Positions 8,670-16,651 of a stretch of 38,431 nt of DNA are shown in pieces; the first letter of the stretch is position 1; the number at the start of each line of letters is the position of its first letter. The stretch comes from JBNKEI01 sp050288705 (lineage in GTDB: Bacteria > Myxococcota > Myxococcia > Myxococcales > UBA5297). Location of the stretch: contig JBNKEI010000144.1 of NCBI GenBank assembly GCA_050288705.1, positions 1-38,431 on the forward strand, written 5' to 3'. Position numbers and translations under genes: made by a program. The notes beneath the pieces were generated by a model that ran no database searches, was not told the origin of the DNA, and worked only from the letters and a program-made list of their open reading frames with translations.

Positions 8670-9272
8670 TTATAACTTATACTTGGCGGCAATTTGGCGA
8701 GCTTCCTCGCTAATGGCTTTGTGAGTTTTTCCATTGCAAGCTATAGAAAAGGAGGAAGCAACTTTGCCGCCCTTGTCCTTGATTTTTAAAGAAATGTTGC
8801 CAATAGCGTAGTCAGCTCCAGAGCCTCCCATGGTAAAAAACACAACTACTGTTTTTCCGTTGAAATCAGCTTTTTTTATAAAGGAATTGAGTTGAGGTGC
8901 GGCGTCACCATGCCAAATCGGCCCTCCAATAAAAATTCGGTTATACTTGGTGAAATCTATCTTTGAATAAGTAATTGGCCAAATATTATTCTTAATTTTG
9001 GCATACTCGCTAGTGTTGTAAATTTTCTTCATATCCAGTTTTTGTGTGTCATTCAAACGAACAATGTCTGCTCCCAGTACCTCTGCCAGGGTCTTCGCCG
9101 CCAGATCGGTATTTTCAGTAAGTGAATAGTAAACTACAAGATTTGCTTCCGAGCGAGCATTATTAGCCTTCGGTGTTCCAGCCGTTTGGTTCAATTTGGT
9201 GCTGGCGCCTTGAGCGTTAGAGAAAAGGGAAAGAGAAAGAATTACTATTGGAATTAAGCAAGTTTTTTTCAT
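8670..9272 (-). CDS. Exported flavodoxin family protein
   Basis: This 200-residue protein has an N-terminal signal peptide (basic MKK, hydrophobic core, likely cleavage after the NAQGA segment near residue 23) followed by a flavodoxin domain. The phosphate-binding loop is SLTENT at residues 50-55, where flavodoxins normally read S-x-T-G-N-T, so Gly is replaced by Glu. A second FMN-contact segment is GGPIWHGDAAP, typical of the Flavodoxin_4 group. It probably acts as a periplasmic electron carrier or quinone reductase, but a periplasmic flavodoxin is unusual and FMN binding is uncertain with the altered loop. A strong GGAGG at 9278-9282 sets the start. Two GTAGATCA repeats lie just upstream. 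Confidence 0.82.
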   Translation of the reverse strand: MKKTCLIPIVILSLSLFSNAQGASTKLNQTAGTPKANNARSEANLVVYYSLTENTDLAAKTLAEVLGADIVRLNDTQKLDMKKIYNTSEYAKIKNNIWPITYSKIDFTKYNRIFIGGPIWHGDAAPQLNSFIKKADFNGKTVVVFFTMGGSGADYAIGNISLKIKDKGGKVASSFSIACNGKTHKAISEEARQIAAKYKL

Positions 9273-9285
9273 TAGAACCTCCAGG

Positions 9286-9305
9286 GTAGATCAAACTGTA
9301 GATCA
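9286..9305 (-). promoter_or_regulatory. Direct repeat GTAGATCA x2 upstream of the flavodoxin gene
   Basis: The octamer GTAGATCA occurs at 9286-9293 and again at 9298-9305, a 12-base period, immediately upstream of the flavodoxin ribosome binding site. Close spacing and position suggest an operator for a tandem-binding regulator, but no regulator is identified and the core GATC is also a common methylation site. Confidence 0.25.
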
Positions 9306-9452
9306 TGGGCTAATAAGAAACCTAAGTATACGGACCGACAAAGTATTAGCCAATGCCAATAATGCCTTCTTTGCTTAGAGCTGTCAGGTTGTTTACTATG
9401 CTAGTTGGGTCTGGCAAAATGCCGCTACAATTTTAGAGGTGTCCAGCGAAAC

Positions 9453-10334
9453 ATGCAGATTCTAACGCAGCTCTTCAACGAACGCACGATTTTAGGCAAT
9501 TTGCTTGGGTCAGGGTTTCTGGTGGTCTCGGTAGTGTTGCTTCGAATTGTGGCGCTGCGCTTTGTTCGCCGTACAAAATGGGTAGACGAGCAAATACAAA
9601 TTCGCTGGACGGTGTACATTCGTTGGCTGTCCTTGCTGCAACTGCTGGTAGGACTGGTCATTATTTGGGGATCGGAATTACGCACCCTAGCCCTATCGGT
9701 TGTGGCCATTGCGGCGGCAGTGGTGCTCGCAACTAAGGAGCTAATTCTTTGTGTTAGCGGCGCGGTGCTGAGAGCCACCTCGGGAAGCTTTTCTATTGGA
9801 GATCGCATTGAACTCGCTAACATTCGCGGCGACGTGGTGGATATGGGAATTCTCACCACTACGATCTTAGAAATTGGACCAGGTCATCGGAGAACCGGGC
9901 GGGCGGTAGTTATTCCCAATAGCATTTTTTTGACGGTACAGGTTACTAACGAAACGTTTACCGATGAATTTGTACTCCATTTAATTGTAGTTCCGCTCGA
10001 TAGTTTGATGGATTGGATTTCGGCTGAGCAGCGATTGCTCACCGCTGCTAGTGAAGTCTGTGAGCCTATTATGGCCAGAGCCCGGCAATATATGGATATG
10101 GCCGCGCAGCGACACAATCTTCCCAGCTTTTCCGTGGAACCGACGGTGAACATTCAGATACCCGAAGCCGGGAAGATTAATCTGTTGTTGCGAGTACCTA
10201 GCCGAGCTCAGGAAAAAGGGTATACCGAGCAACAGATTCTTCGACGCTTTCTAAATCCATTGAGTAATCAGGAGAGTAAACAAACGCCCAACGAACTGAG
10301 GATGAATTCTCAATTTGCTCAATCACGACGATAA
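9453..10334 (+). CDS. MscS-family mechanosensitive channel protein
   Basis: From ATG 9453 the protein has 293 residues, with AGAGG at 9435-9439 (spacing slightly long). An in-frame TTG at 9405 would add 16 residues and is less likely. Three hydrophobic segments occupy about residues 14-30, 55-72 and 75-105. The third is Ala/Gly/Val rich like the pore helix of MscS. The conserved beta domain follows with FSIGDRIEL and RGDVVDMGILTTTI, then VVIPNS. These match the MscS family. The protein would sit in the inner membrane and relieve osmotic stress; a specific channel type cannot be assigned. Its 3' end overlaps the end of the convergent DUF1440-like gene by 16 bases. Confidence 0.85.
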   Translation: MQILTQLFNERTILGNLLGSGFLVVSVVLLRIVALRFVRRTKWVDEQIQIRWTVYIRWLSLLQLLVGLVIIWGSELRTLALSVVAIAAAVVLATKELILCVSGAVLRATSGSFSIGDRIELANIRGDVVDMGILTTTILEIGPGHRRTGRAVVIPNSIFLTVQVTNETFTDEFVLHLIVVPLDSLMDWISAEQRLLTAASEVCEPIMARARQYMDMAAQRHNLPSFSVEPTVNIQIPEAGKINLLLRVPSRAQEKGYTEQQILRRFLNPLSNQESKQTPNELRMNSQFAQSRR

Positions 10335-10828
10335 AGTGCCGTAAATGCACTCCACACTACCAGGCCAAAAGCAAGATGAGCGGCGATGGCGTAGGCGTGA
10401 CTCTTTGCAGGGTATGCCTGGGGCCATGCGGATAGCCTAAAGGCGGGAAGGAGCAAATTGTCGCTGATCATCCAAACGCTCATTCCAAATCCCAGGGCGC
10501 CAGTGAGCCGCTTTATAGCTGGTGATGAGGCGGCTAGCAATCCATATACTCCTCCCCAACAAGCGCCAAATCCATAGTGGACAATTTGGCCAGCAAATTG
10601 CTTGTCCTTAATAGGCCCACGCTTGAGGAGCCCCTCAATTGTGCGCCGTGCCACCGTTTGCGTGGCCCATTCGCTTTCCTGTTCCGGCTCTGGCGGGTGA
10701 AAAACCTCTTTTGGCGTTGCCGGAGCGACTTTCGCGGTAGCGGAAAAGAACCAGTTTTGCACTAGAGAGCCAATAGCACCTGCTGCCAATCCGGACCCCA
10801 GAGCCCGAATCGGGGAACCGCATTTCAT
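10319..10828 (-). CDS. DUF1440/YagU-like inner membrane protein
   Basis: This 169-residue protein has about four hydrophobic segments: one near the N-terminus (LGSGLAAGAIGSLVQNW), two in the middle (HYGFGACWGGVYGLLA and a later tract), and one at the C-terminus. The segment AGxxGSLVQ plus HYGFGACWGGVYGLL recalls DUF1440 (YagU family), whose function is poorly known. The ATG at 10828 has AAAGG eight bases upstream and is preferred over a GTG three codons earlier. A Pro/Glu-rich cytoplasmic loop lies at about residues 35-55. The gene follows serC on the same strand by 137 bases with a hairpin in between. Confidence 0.6.
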   Translation of the reverse strand: MKCGSPIRALGSGLAAGAIGSLVQNWFFSATAKVAPATPKEVFHPPEPEQESEWATQTVARRTIEGLLKRGPIKDKQFAGQIVHYGFGACWGGVYGLLAASSPAIKRLTGALGFGMSVWMISDNLLLPAFRLSAWPQAYPAKSHAYAIAAHLAFGLVVWSAFTALYRRD

Positions 10829-10847
10829 TTTTTTCACCTTTCGCCCA

Positions 10848-10879
10848 GCGGCTTGCCTAAGGCAGCGCCGAGAAGCCGC
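10848..10879 (-). other. Hairpin upstream of the DUF1440-like gene
   Basis: GCGGCTT (read on the - strand) pairs perfectly with AAGCCGC, and an inner TGCC-TTA-GGCA hairpin stacks inside. There is no T tract, so it is a leader or intercistronic structure rather than a clear terminator. Confidence 0.3.
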
Positions 10880-10965
10880 AGTCTTTTGCAGCTTGCTTCA
10901 TGGACCTGCTCAAACAGTAGTATCGTTACCCATGATGGCAAGGTTTGCTGGCGAAAAGTGACGCT

Positions 10966-12057
10966 CTATCCCTTGGTTTTGGCGAAAGTATTCATGAAGT
11001 CACAAAGAGTTTGGACATCTTTGATCGAGACCGCATTGTAAATAGATGCCCGTATTCCTCCGGTAAGACGATGCCCTTTTAGGCCCACCATTCCTTTTTC
11101 TTTGGCTTGGCTAATAAATGCAGCGTCTAGTTCTGGAGTTGGTAGGCGAAACACTACGTTCATATTCGAACGGCATTCTTTCGCGGCAGTGGCATTATAA
11201 AAGCATGAATTCTGGTCAAGACAATTATAAATTAATCTGGCTTTTTCTAAATTCCATGCTTCCAATTGCGCTAGGCCTCCAATTTCTTTTACCCATTTAA
11301 GCACATTGCGTATCATATAAATAGTAAAGGTTGGAGGGGTATTCCATAAGGAATTATGTTTTGCATAGGTAGAATACTTTAAAGATTTTGGAAGGTCTTG
11401 GCGTTCAAAGCGTTCCATAAAATCTTTGCGAATTAACACTACTACTACCCCCGAAGGACCTAGGTTTTTTTGGGCTCCCGCATAACCCAGCGCTAATTTA
11501 GATACATCGGTTTTTTGGGAAAGAAAGTCAGAGCTCATATCAGCAACCAATGGAAGCTCACCGACTGAGGGAAAAGATTTCCATTGCGTGCCATAAAGAG
11601 TGTTATTGGTAGTAATGTGCACGTAAGCTGCGTGAGGGTCGAGATTAATTTCTTCTACTTGGGGAATGCGCCTGAAAAACTTTCCTGGTTCCTCGGTAGT
11701 GCAGGCAACGCGCGCTCTTCCTACGGCTTGGGCTTCTTCTAACGCGCGCTGCGACCAATGATCGGTAATAATGTAGTCTGCGCTTCGTTCTTTAGAAAGA
11801 AAGCATAGAGGCACAGTACAAAACTGTAAATGAGCACCTCCCTGCATGAAAAGTACCTGGTGAGTTTCGGGAACAGACAGGAGTTCGCAAATAAGGGCTA
11901 TTGCCTCATTATGTACCCCTTCATAGTCTTTAGCTCGGTGGCTTTGTTCCATGATTGACATTCCCGTATGGGAAAAATCGGTAAGCTCCTCGCGAGCTTG
12001 TTCCAGGGCAGGAAGAGGAATAGCAGAAGGACCGGCACTAAAATTAATTACCCGCAT
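10966..12057 (-). CDS. serC: Phosphoserine aminotransferase
   Basis: This PLP enzyme converts 3-phosphohydroxypyruvate to phosphoserine in serine synthesis, and a related intermediate in the pyridoxal phosphate pathway. The 363-residue length is standard. It starts with the family pattern NFSAGPSAIPLPAL. The Schiff-base lysine is K197 in GAQKNLGPSG. HITTNNTLYGTQW and ADMSSDF are further SerC-specific segments. An AGGAG lies six bases before the ATG. No other serine or B6 genes are nearby. The 382-base upstream gap separates it from the divergent CheX-like gene. Confidence 0.95.
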   Translation of the reverse strand: MRVINFSAGPSAIPLPALEQAREELTDFSHTGMSIMEQSHRAKDYEGVHNEAIALICELLSVPETHQVLFMQGGAHLQFCTVPLCFLSKERSADYIITDHWSQRALEEAQAVGRARVACTTEEPGKFFRRIPQVEEINLDPHAAYVHITTNNTLYGTQWKSFPSVGELPLVADMSSDFLSQKTDVSKLALGYAGAQKNLGPSGVVVVLIRKDFMERFERQDLPKSLKYSTYAKHNSLWNTPPTFTIYMIRNVLKWVKEIGGLAQLEAWNLEKARLIYNCLDQNSCFYNATAAKECRSNMNVVFRLPTPELDAAFISQAKEKGMVGLKGHRLTGGIRASIYNAVSIKDVQTLCDFMNTFAKTKG

Positions 12058-12439
12058 GAATTTCTCCTATCTCCAATAAAAAGCCCATTAGTTTAGCTCG
12101 CAATGCTGGTCGTGCGCAAGCGGCAATACGAGAACAATTTAACCTTTTGCATGCTATTCATGGATAGCTATCGTCCAGGGTAATAACTGCTAACTGGGTG
12201 CTTTGTGCACCGGTAGAGAAAAATTCTTTATTCCATTCAGGCGCTAATTTTGTGGCTGAAATGGAAATCAGCGCCGGAAAAATTCAGTTTTGCGGTCATT
12301 GTTCAGCAGCAATGGAATTTCAGAACGCAAAGAGCAGGGCATGGTTGCTGCAGATGTTTGGGTGATGAATTTCTTGAGAAGGACACGAGTGCAGGTAAAT
12401 ATTTGGAGCAGTCTCCTTTTTGTGTAATCTGGAGGAAAT
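12058..12439 (+). other. Intergenic region between serC and the CheX-like gene
   Basis: This 382-base divergent spacer should hold the promoters of both flanking genes, but no clear -35/-10 pair is visible. Two small hairpins are present: GCTAT with ATAGC at 12153-12168 and GGTGC with GCACC at 12197-12211. One + frame is open from 12168 to a TGA near 12363 and reads protein-like with a Cys-Gly-His-Cys element, but it has no good start or ribosome site. A GGAGG at 12431-12435 serves the CheX-like gene. Confidence 0.4.
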
Positions 12440-13024
12440 ATGAGTGAAATCTCGATGGGTCATCTGCAGTCGGTAAGCAGGTCCATATGGATGAATGTAT
12501 CGCTTTCCTGCCTGAGCACAGAGTGCACCAAATTCGAAAGAACAGAAAAGTACCTTCCTGAGGGGCTGCTGGGTTTTTGCATTGATTTAGCATTGCCCAA
12601 GTTGTGTGGCTGCATTGAGCTAGCAATTATAACTACCAAAGAGGGTGGACAGAAATTAGCCAAGATGATGTTGCAAATGGAGGAAGAAGAGGCTCCTTTA
12701 GAGGACAATGATCTCGCCGACGCATTGGGGGAGGTGGTTAATGTTTATGCTGGCGCTCTTAAAGGAGAAGTTGATCAGGAAGGAAACATGGAAATGGGGC
12801 TTCCTCGAAACAAAGCAGATTTTGGATTTTTAGAAGAAAAAGACACTTCCACTCTAGAAGTTTCGATGGGAGGAATCGAAGCGTGGCTGCAAATAACCAT
12901 ACCCAAAAAAGTGACCGGGCGCGATCAAAGATTCAAACCTGGAAAAGAGCATCGGACGGAAAAGATTAGTAGAAACCCTTTTGTTTACCAATGGGAATCA
13001 CGTAGGGACTTTATTCGTCCTTAA
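12440..13024 (+). CDS. CheX-like chemotaxis phosphatase domain protein
   Basis: The 194-residue protein resembles the CheC/CheX/FliY phosphatases that remove phosphate from CheY-type response regulators. The catalytic pattern D-x3-E-x2-N is present once, at D94, E98 and N101 (DALGEVVN), followed by VYAG as in this family. The part before it has hydrophobic strands and a long acidic helix (MLQMEEEEAPLEDND), and the part after continues with beta-rich sequence to about residue 155. A basic C-terminal tail of about 40 residues is not part of the domain. GGAGG lies just before the ATG. No chemotaxis genes are in the window, so its partner is unknown. The gene precedes the RNA methyltransferase by 15 bases, suggesting cotranscription. 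Confidence 0.6.
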   Translation: MSEISMGHLQSVSRSIWMNVSLSCLSTECTKFERTEKYLPEGLLGFCIDLALPKLCGCIELAIITTKEGGQKLAKMMLQMEEEEAPLEDNDLADALGEVVNVYAGALKGEVDQEGNMEMGLPRNKADFGFLEEKDTSTLEVSMGGIEAWLQITIPKKVTGRDQRFKPGKEHRTEKISRNPFVYQWESRRDFIRP

Positions 13025-13039
13025 TGTTAAAAAAGGCTG

Positions 13040-14326
13040 ATGAACCGAATTCTTATTCGCATTGACTCCTTGGCAGCCGGTGGAGAAGGGGTGGGTCGGT
13101 GGGGAGAAAAAGCTGTTTTTGTTCCGGGGACGGCTCAAGGAGAGCTAGTAGAAGTAGAGATGCTAGAGATTAAAGAGCGGCTATGCCGAGGACGGCCAAT
13201 TCGTGTTGTCGAGCAGTCAGATTGGCGGCGTGAACTCGACTGTCCTAGTTCTTCTAGCTGTGGAGGGTGTTCGTGGGGGCATCTAGAAATTGGAGAGCAA
13301 AGAAGGACGAAGCAAAAGATTTTTCAGGAAGCGTTTGAACGACTGGGCGGTTTTGTTCCCGGTGAAATTCCGATCCGCCCGATAGTACATGCGCCACCTG
13401 ATTGGAAATATCGGCAGAGGGTAACGCTTCATCGGGAAGGTTCCCAGTTAGGATATAGAAAACGCGCCAGTCACGAATTGACTCAGTTCCAAGGCTGCGC
13501 GTTGCTTGCTCCCCGTTTGGAAGCTGCAGCTCGCCAAGTGCAAGAACTGTTTTTCGAAGAGGGGGGAATATCGGGGGTACAAGACATTGCTTTGGCCAGT
13601 GATGAAAAACGTGTTAGTGCATCGCTGATTGGTATTACGAGCAAAAAAAGCACCGAAGAACGGGTTAAAAAATGGTTAAAAAAGAGCGACCTGTCCGGTT
13701 TGGTTTTGGTTTCCCCGCAAAGGCAGGTTCGCACTTTAGGAAAGCCTATTCTTTGTTTTCCTGCTCCTAGGGCTCACGGAATTACCATATTTGGGCGACC
13801 AGATCTTTTTGCGCAAGCCAATCAAGCTGTAAATGAATTACTGGTGCAAGAAGCATTACGACAAATTGCTTTTTTTCCAAGCAGGAGAGTCGAAATTTTG
13901 GAACTTTATTCTGGTGCTGGAAATTTCACTTTTGGATTAGTTAATGCAGGCGCTAGGGTTACTGCCATTGAAGCAAACGCTGATGCAGTAGAGTTGGCAC
14001 GAAAAACCGCTCGCCAGTGGTCTATTGATAACGTGCGGTTTATTATTGGAGATGCCTTACATACGGCAGAAATGCTAGCCAAAGAAGGGCGTAGATTTCA
14101 GTATTTATTGCTAGATCCGCCTAGAGCCGGGGCCAAAGGAATAGGCAAACTAGCCAGGCAGCTTGAAGTTCGCACCGTAGTGTATGTTTCTTGCGAGCCA
14201 ACAACTCTAGCGCGCGATTTGCGTGAGCTAAAACAGTGGGGCTATCTGCCCAAAGAAGCTGTACCAGTAGATATGTTTCCGCAGACTTTTCATATCGAAG
14301 GCGTGGTAACCTTGGTTCGGGATTAG
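13040..14326 (+). CDS. rlmD: RlmD/RumA-type TRAM-domain RNA (uracil-5) methyltransferase
   Basis: This SAM-dependent enzyme methylates C5 of a uridine in rRNA or tRNA. Residues 1-55 form a TRAM domain. Iron-sulfur cysteines are C68, C74, C77 and C153, the arrangement of [4Fe-4S] RumA proteins. The SAM loop is ILELYSGAGNFTFG near 286-299. LLLDPPRAG is at about 356-364. The catalytic cysteine is C385 in VYVSCEPTTLARDL, and E420 at FHIEG is the general base position. All key residues are present, so it should be active. The target base (23S U1939 or another) cannot be decided between RlmD, RlmCD and TrmA-like members, hence the symbol is tentative. An AAGG precedes the ATG. Confidence 0.88.
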   Translation: MNRILIRIDSLAAGGEGVGRWGEKAVFVPGTAQGELVEVEMLEIKERLCRGRPIRVVEQSDWRRELDCPSSSSCGGCSWGHLEIGEQRRTKQKIFQEAFERLGGFVPGEIPIRPIVHAPPDWKYRQRVTLHREGSQLGYRKRASHELTQFQGCALLAPRLEAAARQVQELFFEEGGISGVQDIALASDEKRVSASLIGITSKKSTEERVKKWLKKSDLSGLVLVSPQRQVRTLGKPILCFPAPRAHGITIFGRPDLFAQANQAVNELLVQEALRQIAFFPSRRVEILELYSGAGNFTFGLVNAGARVTAIEANADAVELARKTARQWSIDNVRFIIGDALHTAEMLAKEGRRFQYLLLDPPRAGAKGIGKLARQLEVRTVVYVSCEPTTLARDLRELKQWGYLPKEAVPVDMFPQTFHIEGVVTLVRD

Positions 14327-14439
14327 TTTTTCAATGAGCCTCGGATCGAGCCAGGACATTGCCTGGGCGTTCGGCTATCTAATCGCGCCACAGTAGGTAT
14401 TTTTCTAATCGTCAATTGAGCTCAAGAATCGTTGGACAG

Positions 14440-15876
14440 TTAAATTCTTACTTTAAAACCCACTCCCAGTTCCATAAGCTGAGGAGAAATGTGTACTCCC
14501 GGCGAATTCTCTGTTGGTTTCGAGTCTAGAGCAAAGCGGAATTCGCCTCCTTTATTTCCGTAGTGGAAAGCGGTAAACGCTTCTACTTCCAAATGGGTTA
14601 AAATAGTAACCGAACCTTGTAGGCGAGAAACGTATGATTTGTCCGAGATATTGGCCAGATTGGAAATGATCACTTTCAGGTTGTACAAGCTGGCCGGACC
14701 ACTAAAAGTACCGTATATGCATGCGTAATGCTTACCTAGATAGAATGGACGATAAACGTTATTATTCCATAGTTCCGAATAAATTTCTTTTCCATCGTAT
14801 CCTAAAGAATTGTAAAAATATTCCATGCCAAAGGTAAGAAGATTGTGGGTTAAATAATCTAACGACCAATCTAATCCAGCTACTAATTGAGTGCTAGTTC
14901 CTCGAGGTTGGTATTTTTCGTATGAATTTTCTGCTACGTTGGAAGCACGCCATTTTTCTGCTTCTCTAGTTAAAGCAATCTCGGCATAGATATCTACTGG
15001 TCCAAGTCCGGAAGAAATATCCATCCCGATTTTTGGTTTATGACCTTTTTGGGCTACTAAGTCTAAACCGATTTCTGCTTGACCGACCACTATTTCTCCA
15101 CGAATAGCTCCTCCCACTTTGCCAATGGTATTGCTGGGCCCCAAATCTTCAAGAATTCCTACTGCATAAAAATTCCATCCGTATTTTTCCCAAGGAAAAT
15201 GAAGCTTGAGCATGGTTACGCCGCTACGGGTATCCATGGAAGCTAAGGGATCGCGGCTGACCGGATGAAGAAAATCGGTAGGATTCCAAAAACGACCAGT
15301 GCCCCATTTGATGTGTTGTTTGCCGAAAGTAACAAATACGCTGCGTAACAGGTCAAAACGAAGCCAAAGCTGATCTAAAGCTAAAGAAAGCGGACCATTT
15401 TCAGGGGAAGAAGTTTCGGCGATGGTAGGATCGTATTTCAACCGGGTTAGCAAAAAACCCCGAATACGTTCATTCGGACGGGCATCAAAATAGCCATCCA
15501 CTAAAGTAGGTACCGACAAGCTCCAGCCAGAAGGAGGATTCTTTGTATCGGCGCCGGATTGTGCGCGCATATAAAAGATGCCTCCAATTTTAAGGGGATC
15601 TTCAGAGAGCGATTCCCATATAGGGGCAGATGACTTTTCCTCCTCTGAGGAAAATAATGAATCCTCGGTAGGCCGATTTTTGGGCTCTTGCTGACCAGAA
15701 CTTTCGACGGTGCCTGTTGCTGAGGAATCTCCAAAAAGGCTTTCCTCGCTTGGCCGGTTGGAGTCGCTAGAGTCCAGAGCGTTGTTTAAGTTATTAGTTT
15801 GCCCAATACCCGAAAAAGGAGAAAAAGCCGCTACTAAGACTAGTGATTTTGCTATCTTCCAAAATACCGGTTTCAT
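14440..15876 (-). CDS. Predicted outer-membrane beta-barrel protein of the ABC operon
   Basis: The 478-residue protein has a signal peptide (cleavage near residue 25), then a low-complexity acidic N-terminal region of about 60 residues. From about residue 95 it has alternating polar/aromatic strands typical of a barrel, e.g. IGGIFYMRAQSG, SVFVTFGKQHIKWGTGRFWNP and FGMEYFYNS. It ends in a beta strand (GVGFKVRI). The acidic region holds two copies of a motif, SEESLFG at 44-49 and TEDSLFS at 70-76. The GKQHIKWGTGRFWNP stretch recalls porin-like proteins that accompany FtsX-type ABC systems, but I cannot name a family. Its ATG overlaps the stop of the LolA-like gene (ATGA), so translation is coupled. 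It is the last gene of a five-gene operon. Confidence 0.65.
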   Translation of the reverse strand: MKPVFWKIAKSLVLVAAFSPFSGIGQTNNLNNALDSSDSNRPSEESLFGDSSATGTVESSGQQEPKNRPTEDSLFSSEEEKSSAPIWESLSEDPLKIGGIFYMRAQSGADTKNPPSGWSLSVPTLVDGYFDARPNERIRGFLLTRLKYDPTIAETSSPENGPLSLALDQLWLRFDLLRSVFVTFGKQHIKWGTGRFWNPTDFLHPVSRDPLASMDTRSGVTMLKLHFPWEKYGWNFYAVGILEDLGPSNTIGKVGGAIRGEIVVGQAEIGLDLVAQKGHKPKIGMDISSGLGPVDIYAEIALTREAEKWRASNVAENSYEKYQPRGTSTQLVAGLDWSLDYLTHNLLTFGMEYFYNSLGYDGKEIYSELWNNNVYRPFYLGKHYACIYGTFSGPASLYNLKVIISNLANISDKSYVSRLQGSVTILTHLEVEAFTAFHYGNKGGEFRFALDSKPTENSPGVHISPQLMELGVGFKVRI

Positions 15877-16646
15877 CGACTTTTGCTCTCTAGCCAGGCT
15901 TTAGTAAACATATTTAGGGGGAGGGGGCGCAAATCCACCGATTTAATAACTATTATGGTGGAATTGGCTTTGTCTACTTCGTCATAAATGCGCTGTTCTT
16001 GGGGAAACCAAATGTCTTCTTTTTTCGATTCACTATAAATCTTGTGCCATTTAGGGGTATAGCTGGTGCGCATTAGCCTGCCGGAAAGGGCAAATTCTTG
16101 CTGCTTTAGGGGATTGTTAGAATCTTTATCTACCCATAATCGAATTACCTGGTAGGCCACGTCAACCCCTTCCTTGGCAGTTAATTTCAATTTATGTACC
16201 GTGAACCTACCCAGTTTTTCTTCACCCTCGTATTCGGGCGTATACTCTTCAGCTAATCGGGAATCGTCAAAATCACGCCGGTTAGACCCGGTGCCTCCAA
16301 TGCGTTCTCTTTCAGTTCGGCGTTCCCATTTTCCTACTGAAGGGTCGTACATCCACAGGTTTTTCTCTATCCTTAGGTAGCCCTTGCCTTGCTCCGCCTT
16401 GGGTTTCATGAATAGCAACATAAGTTTGGCATCAACGCTGCGCCGGTAAGCTACTACCTCGTACACCACGTCCGATTTGTCGCGTTCTTTACTTTCTAAA
16501 TATACCAATGCTTTATAATCGCCATTGTTGCGTTGGCGATCATCAATATTTTTTAAAAGCTGTACGCATTCTTGCGCAGATAAAGCCGCGGCAATGTTCG
16601 GGGTGACCATCATTGCAAAAGAAAGGAGAAGAGCAGATGTTCGCAT
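15873..16646 (-). CDS. LolA-like outer membrane lipoprotein-sorting protein
   Basis: This is a 257-residue periplasmic protein with a signal peptide (cleavage near AAALSA, residue 24). The mature part matches the LolA-like fold of pfam17131-type outer membrane lipoprotein-sorting proteins: a long strand series with YLRIEKNLWMYDPSVGKWERR near 115-135 split around the conserved MYxP segment, then RDFDDSRLAEEYTPEYEG. These proteins act as periplasmic lipid or lipoprotein carriers. It sits between a FtsX-type permease (5-base gap) and the barrel gene (4-base overlap), fitting a carrier between the two membranes. The cargo is unknown. Confidence 0.82.
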   Translation of the reverse strand: MRTSALLLSFAMMVTPNIAAALSAQECVQLLKNIDDRQRNNGDYKALVYLESKERDKSDVVYEVVAYRRSVDAKLMLLFMKPKAEQGKGYLRIEKNLWMYDPSVGKWERRTERERIGGTGSNRRDFDDSRLAEEYTPEYEGEEKLGRFTVHKLKLTAKEGVDVAYQVIRLWVDKDSNNPLKQQEFALSGRLMRTSYTPKWHKIYSESKKEDIWFPQEQRIYDEVDKANSTIIVIKSVDLRPLPLNMFTKAWLESKSR

Positions 16647-16651
16647 AGTGT

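Noticed and set aside
14351..14366. CCAGG/CCTGG hairpin between the convergent rlmD and barrel genes
   Set aside because: Five pairs only and no T tract on either side; too weak to call a terminator.
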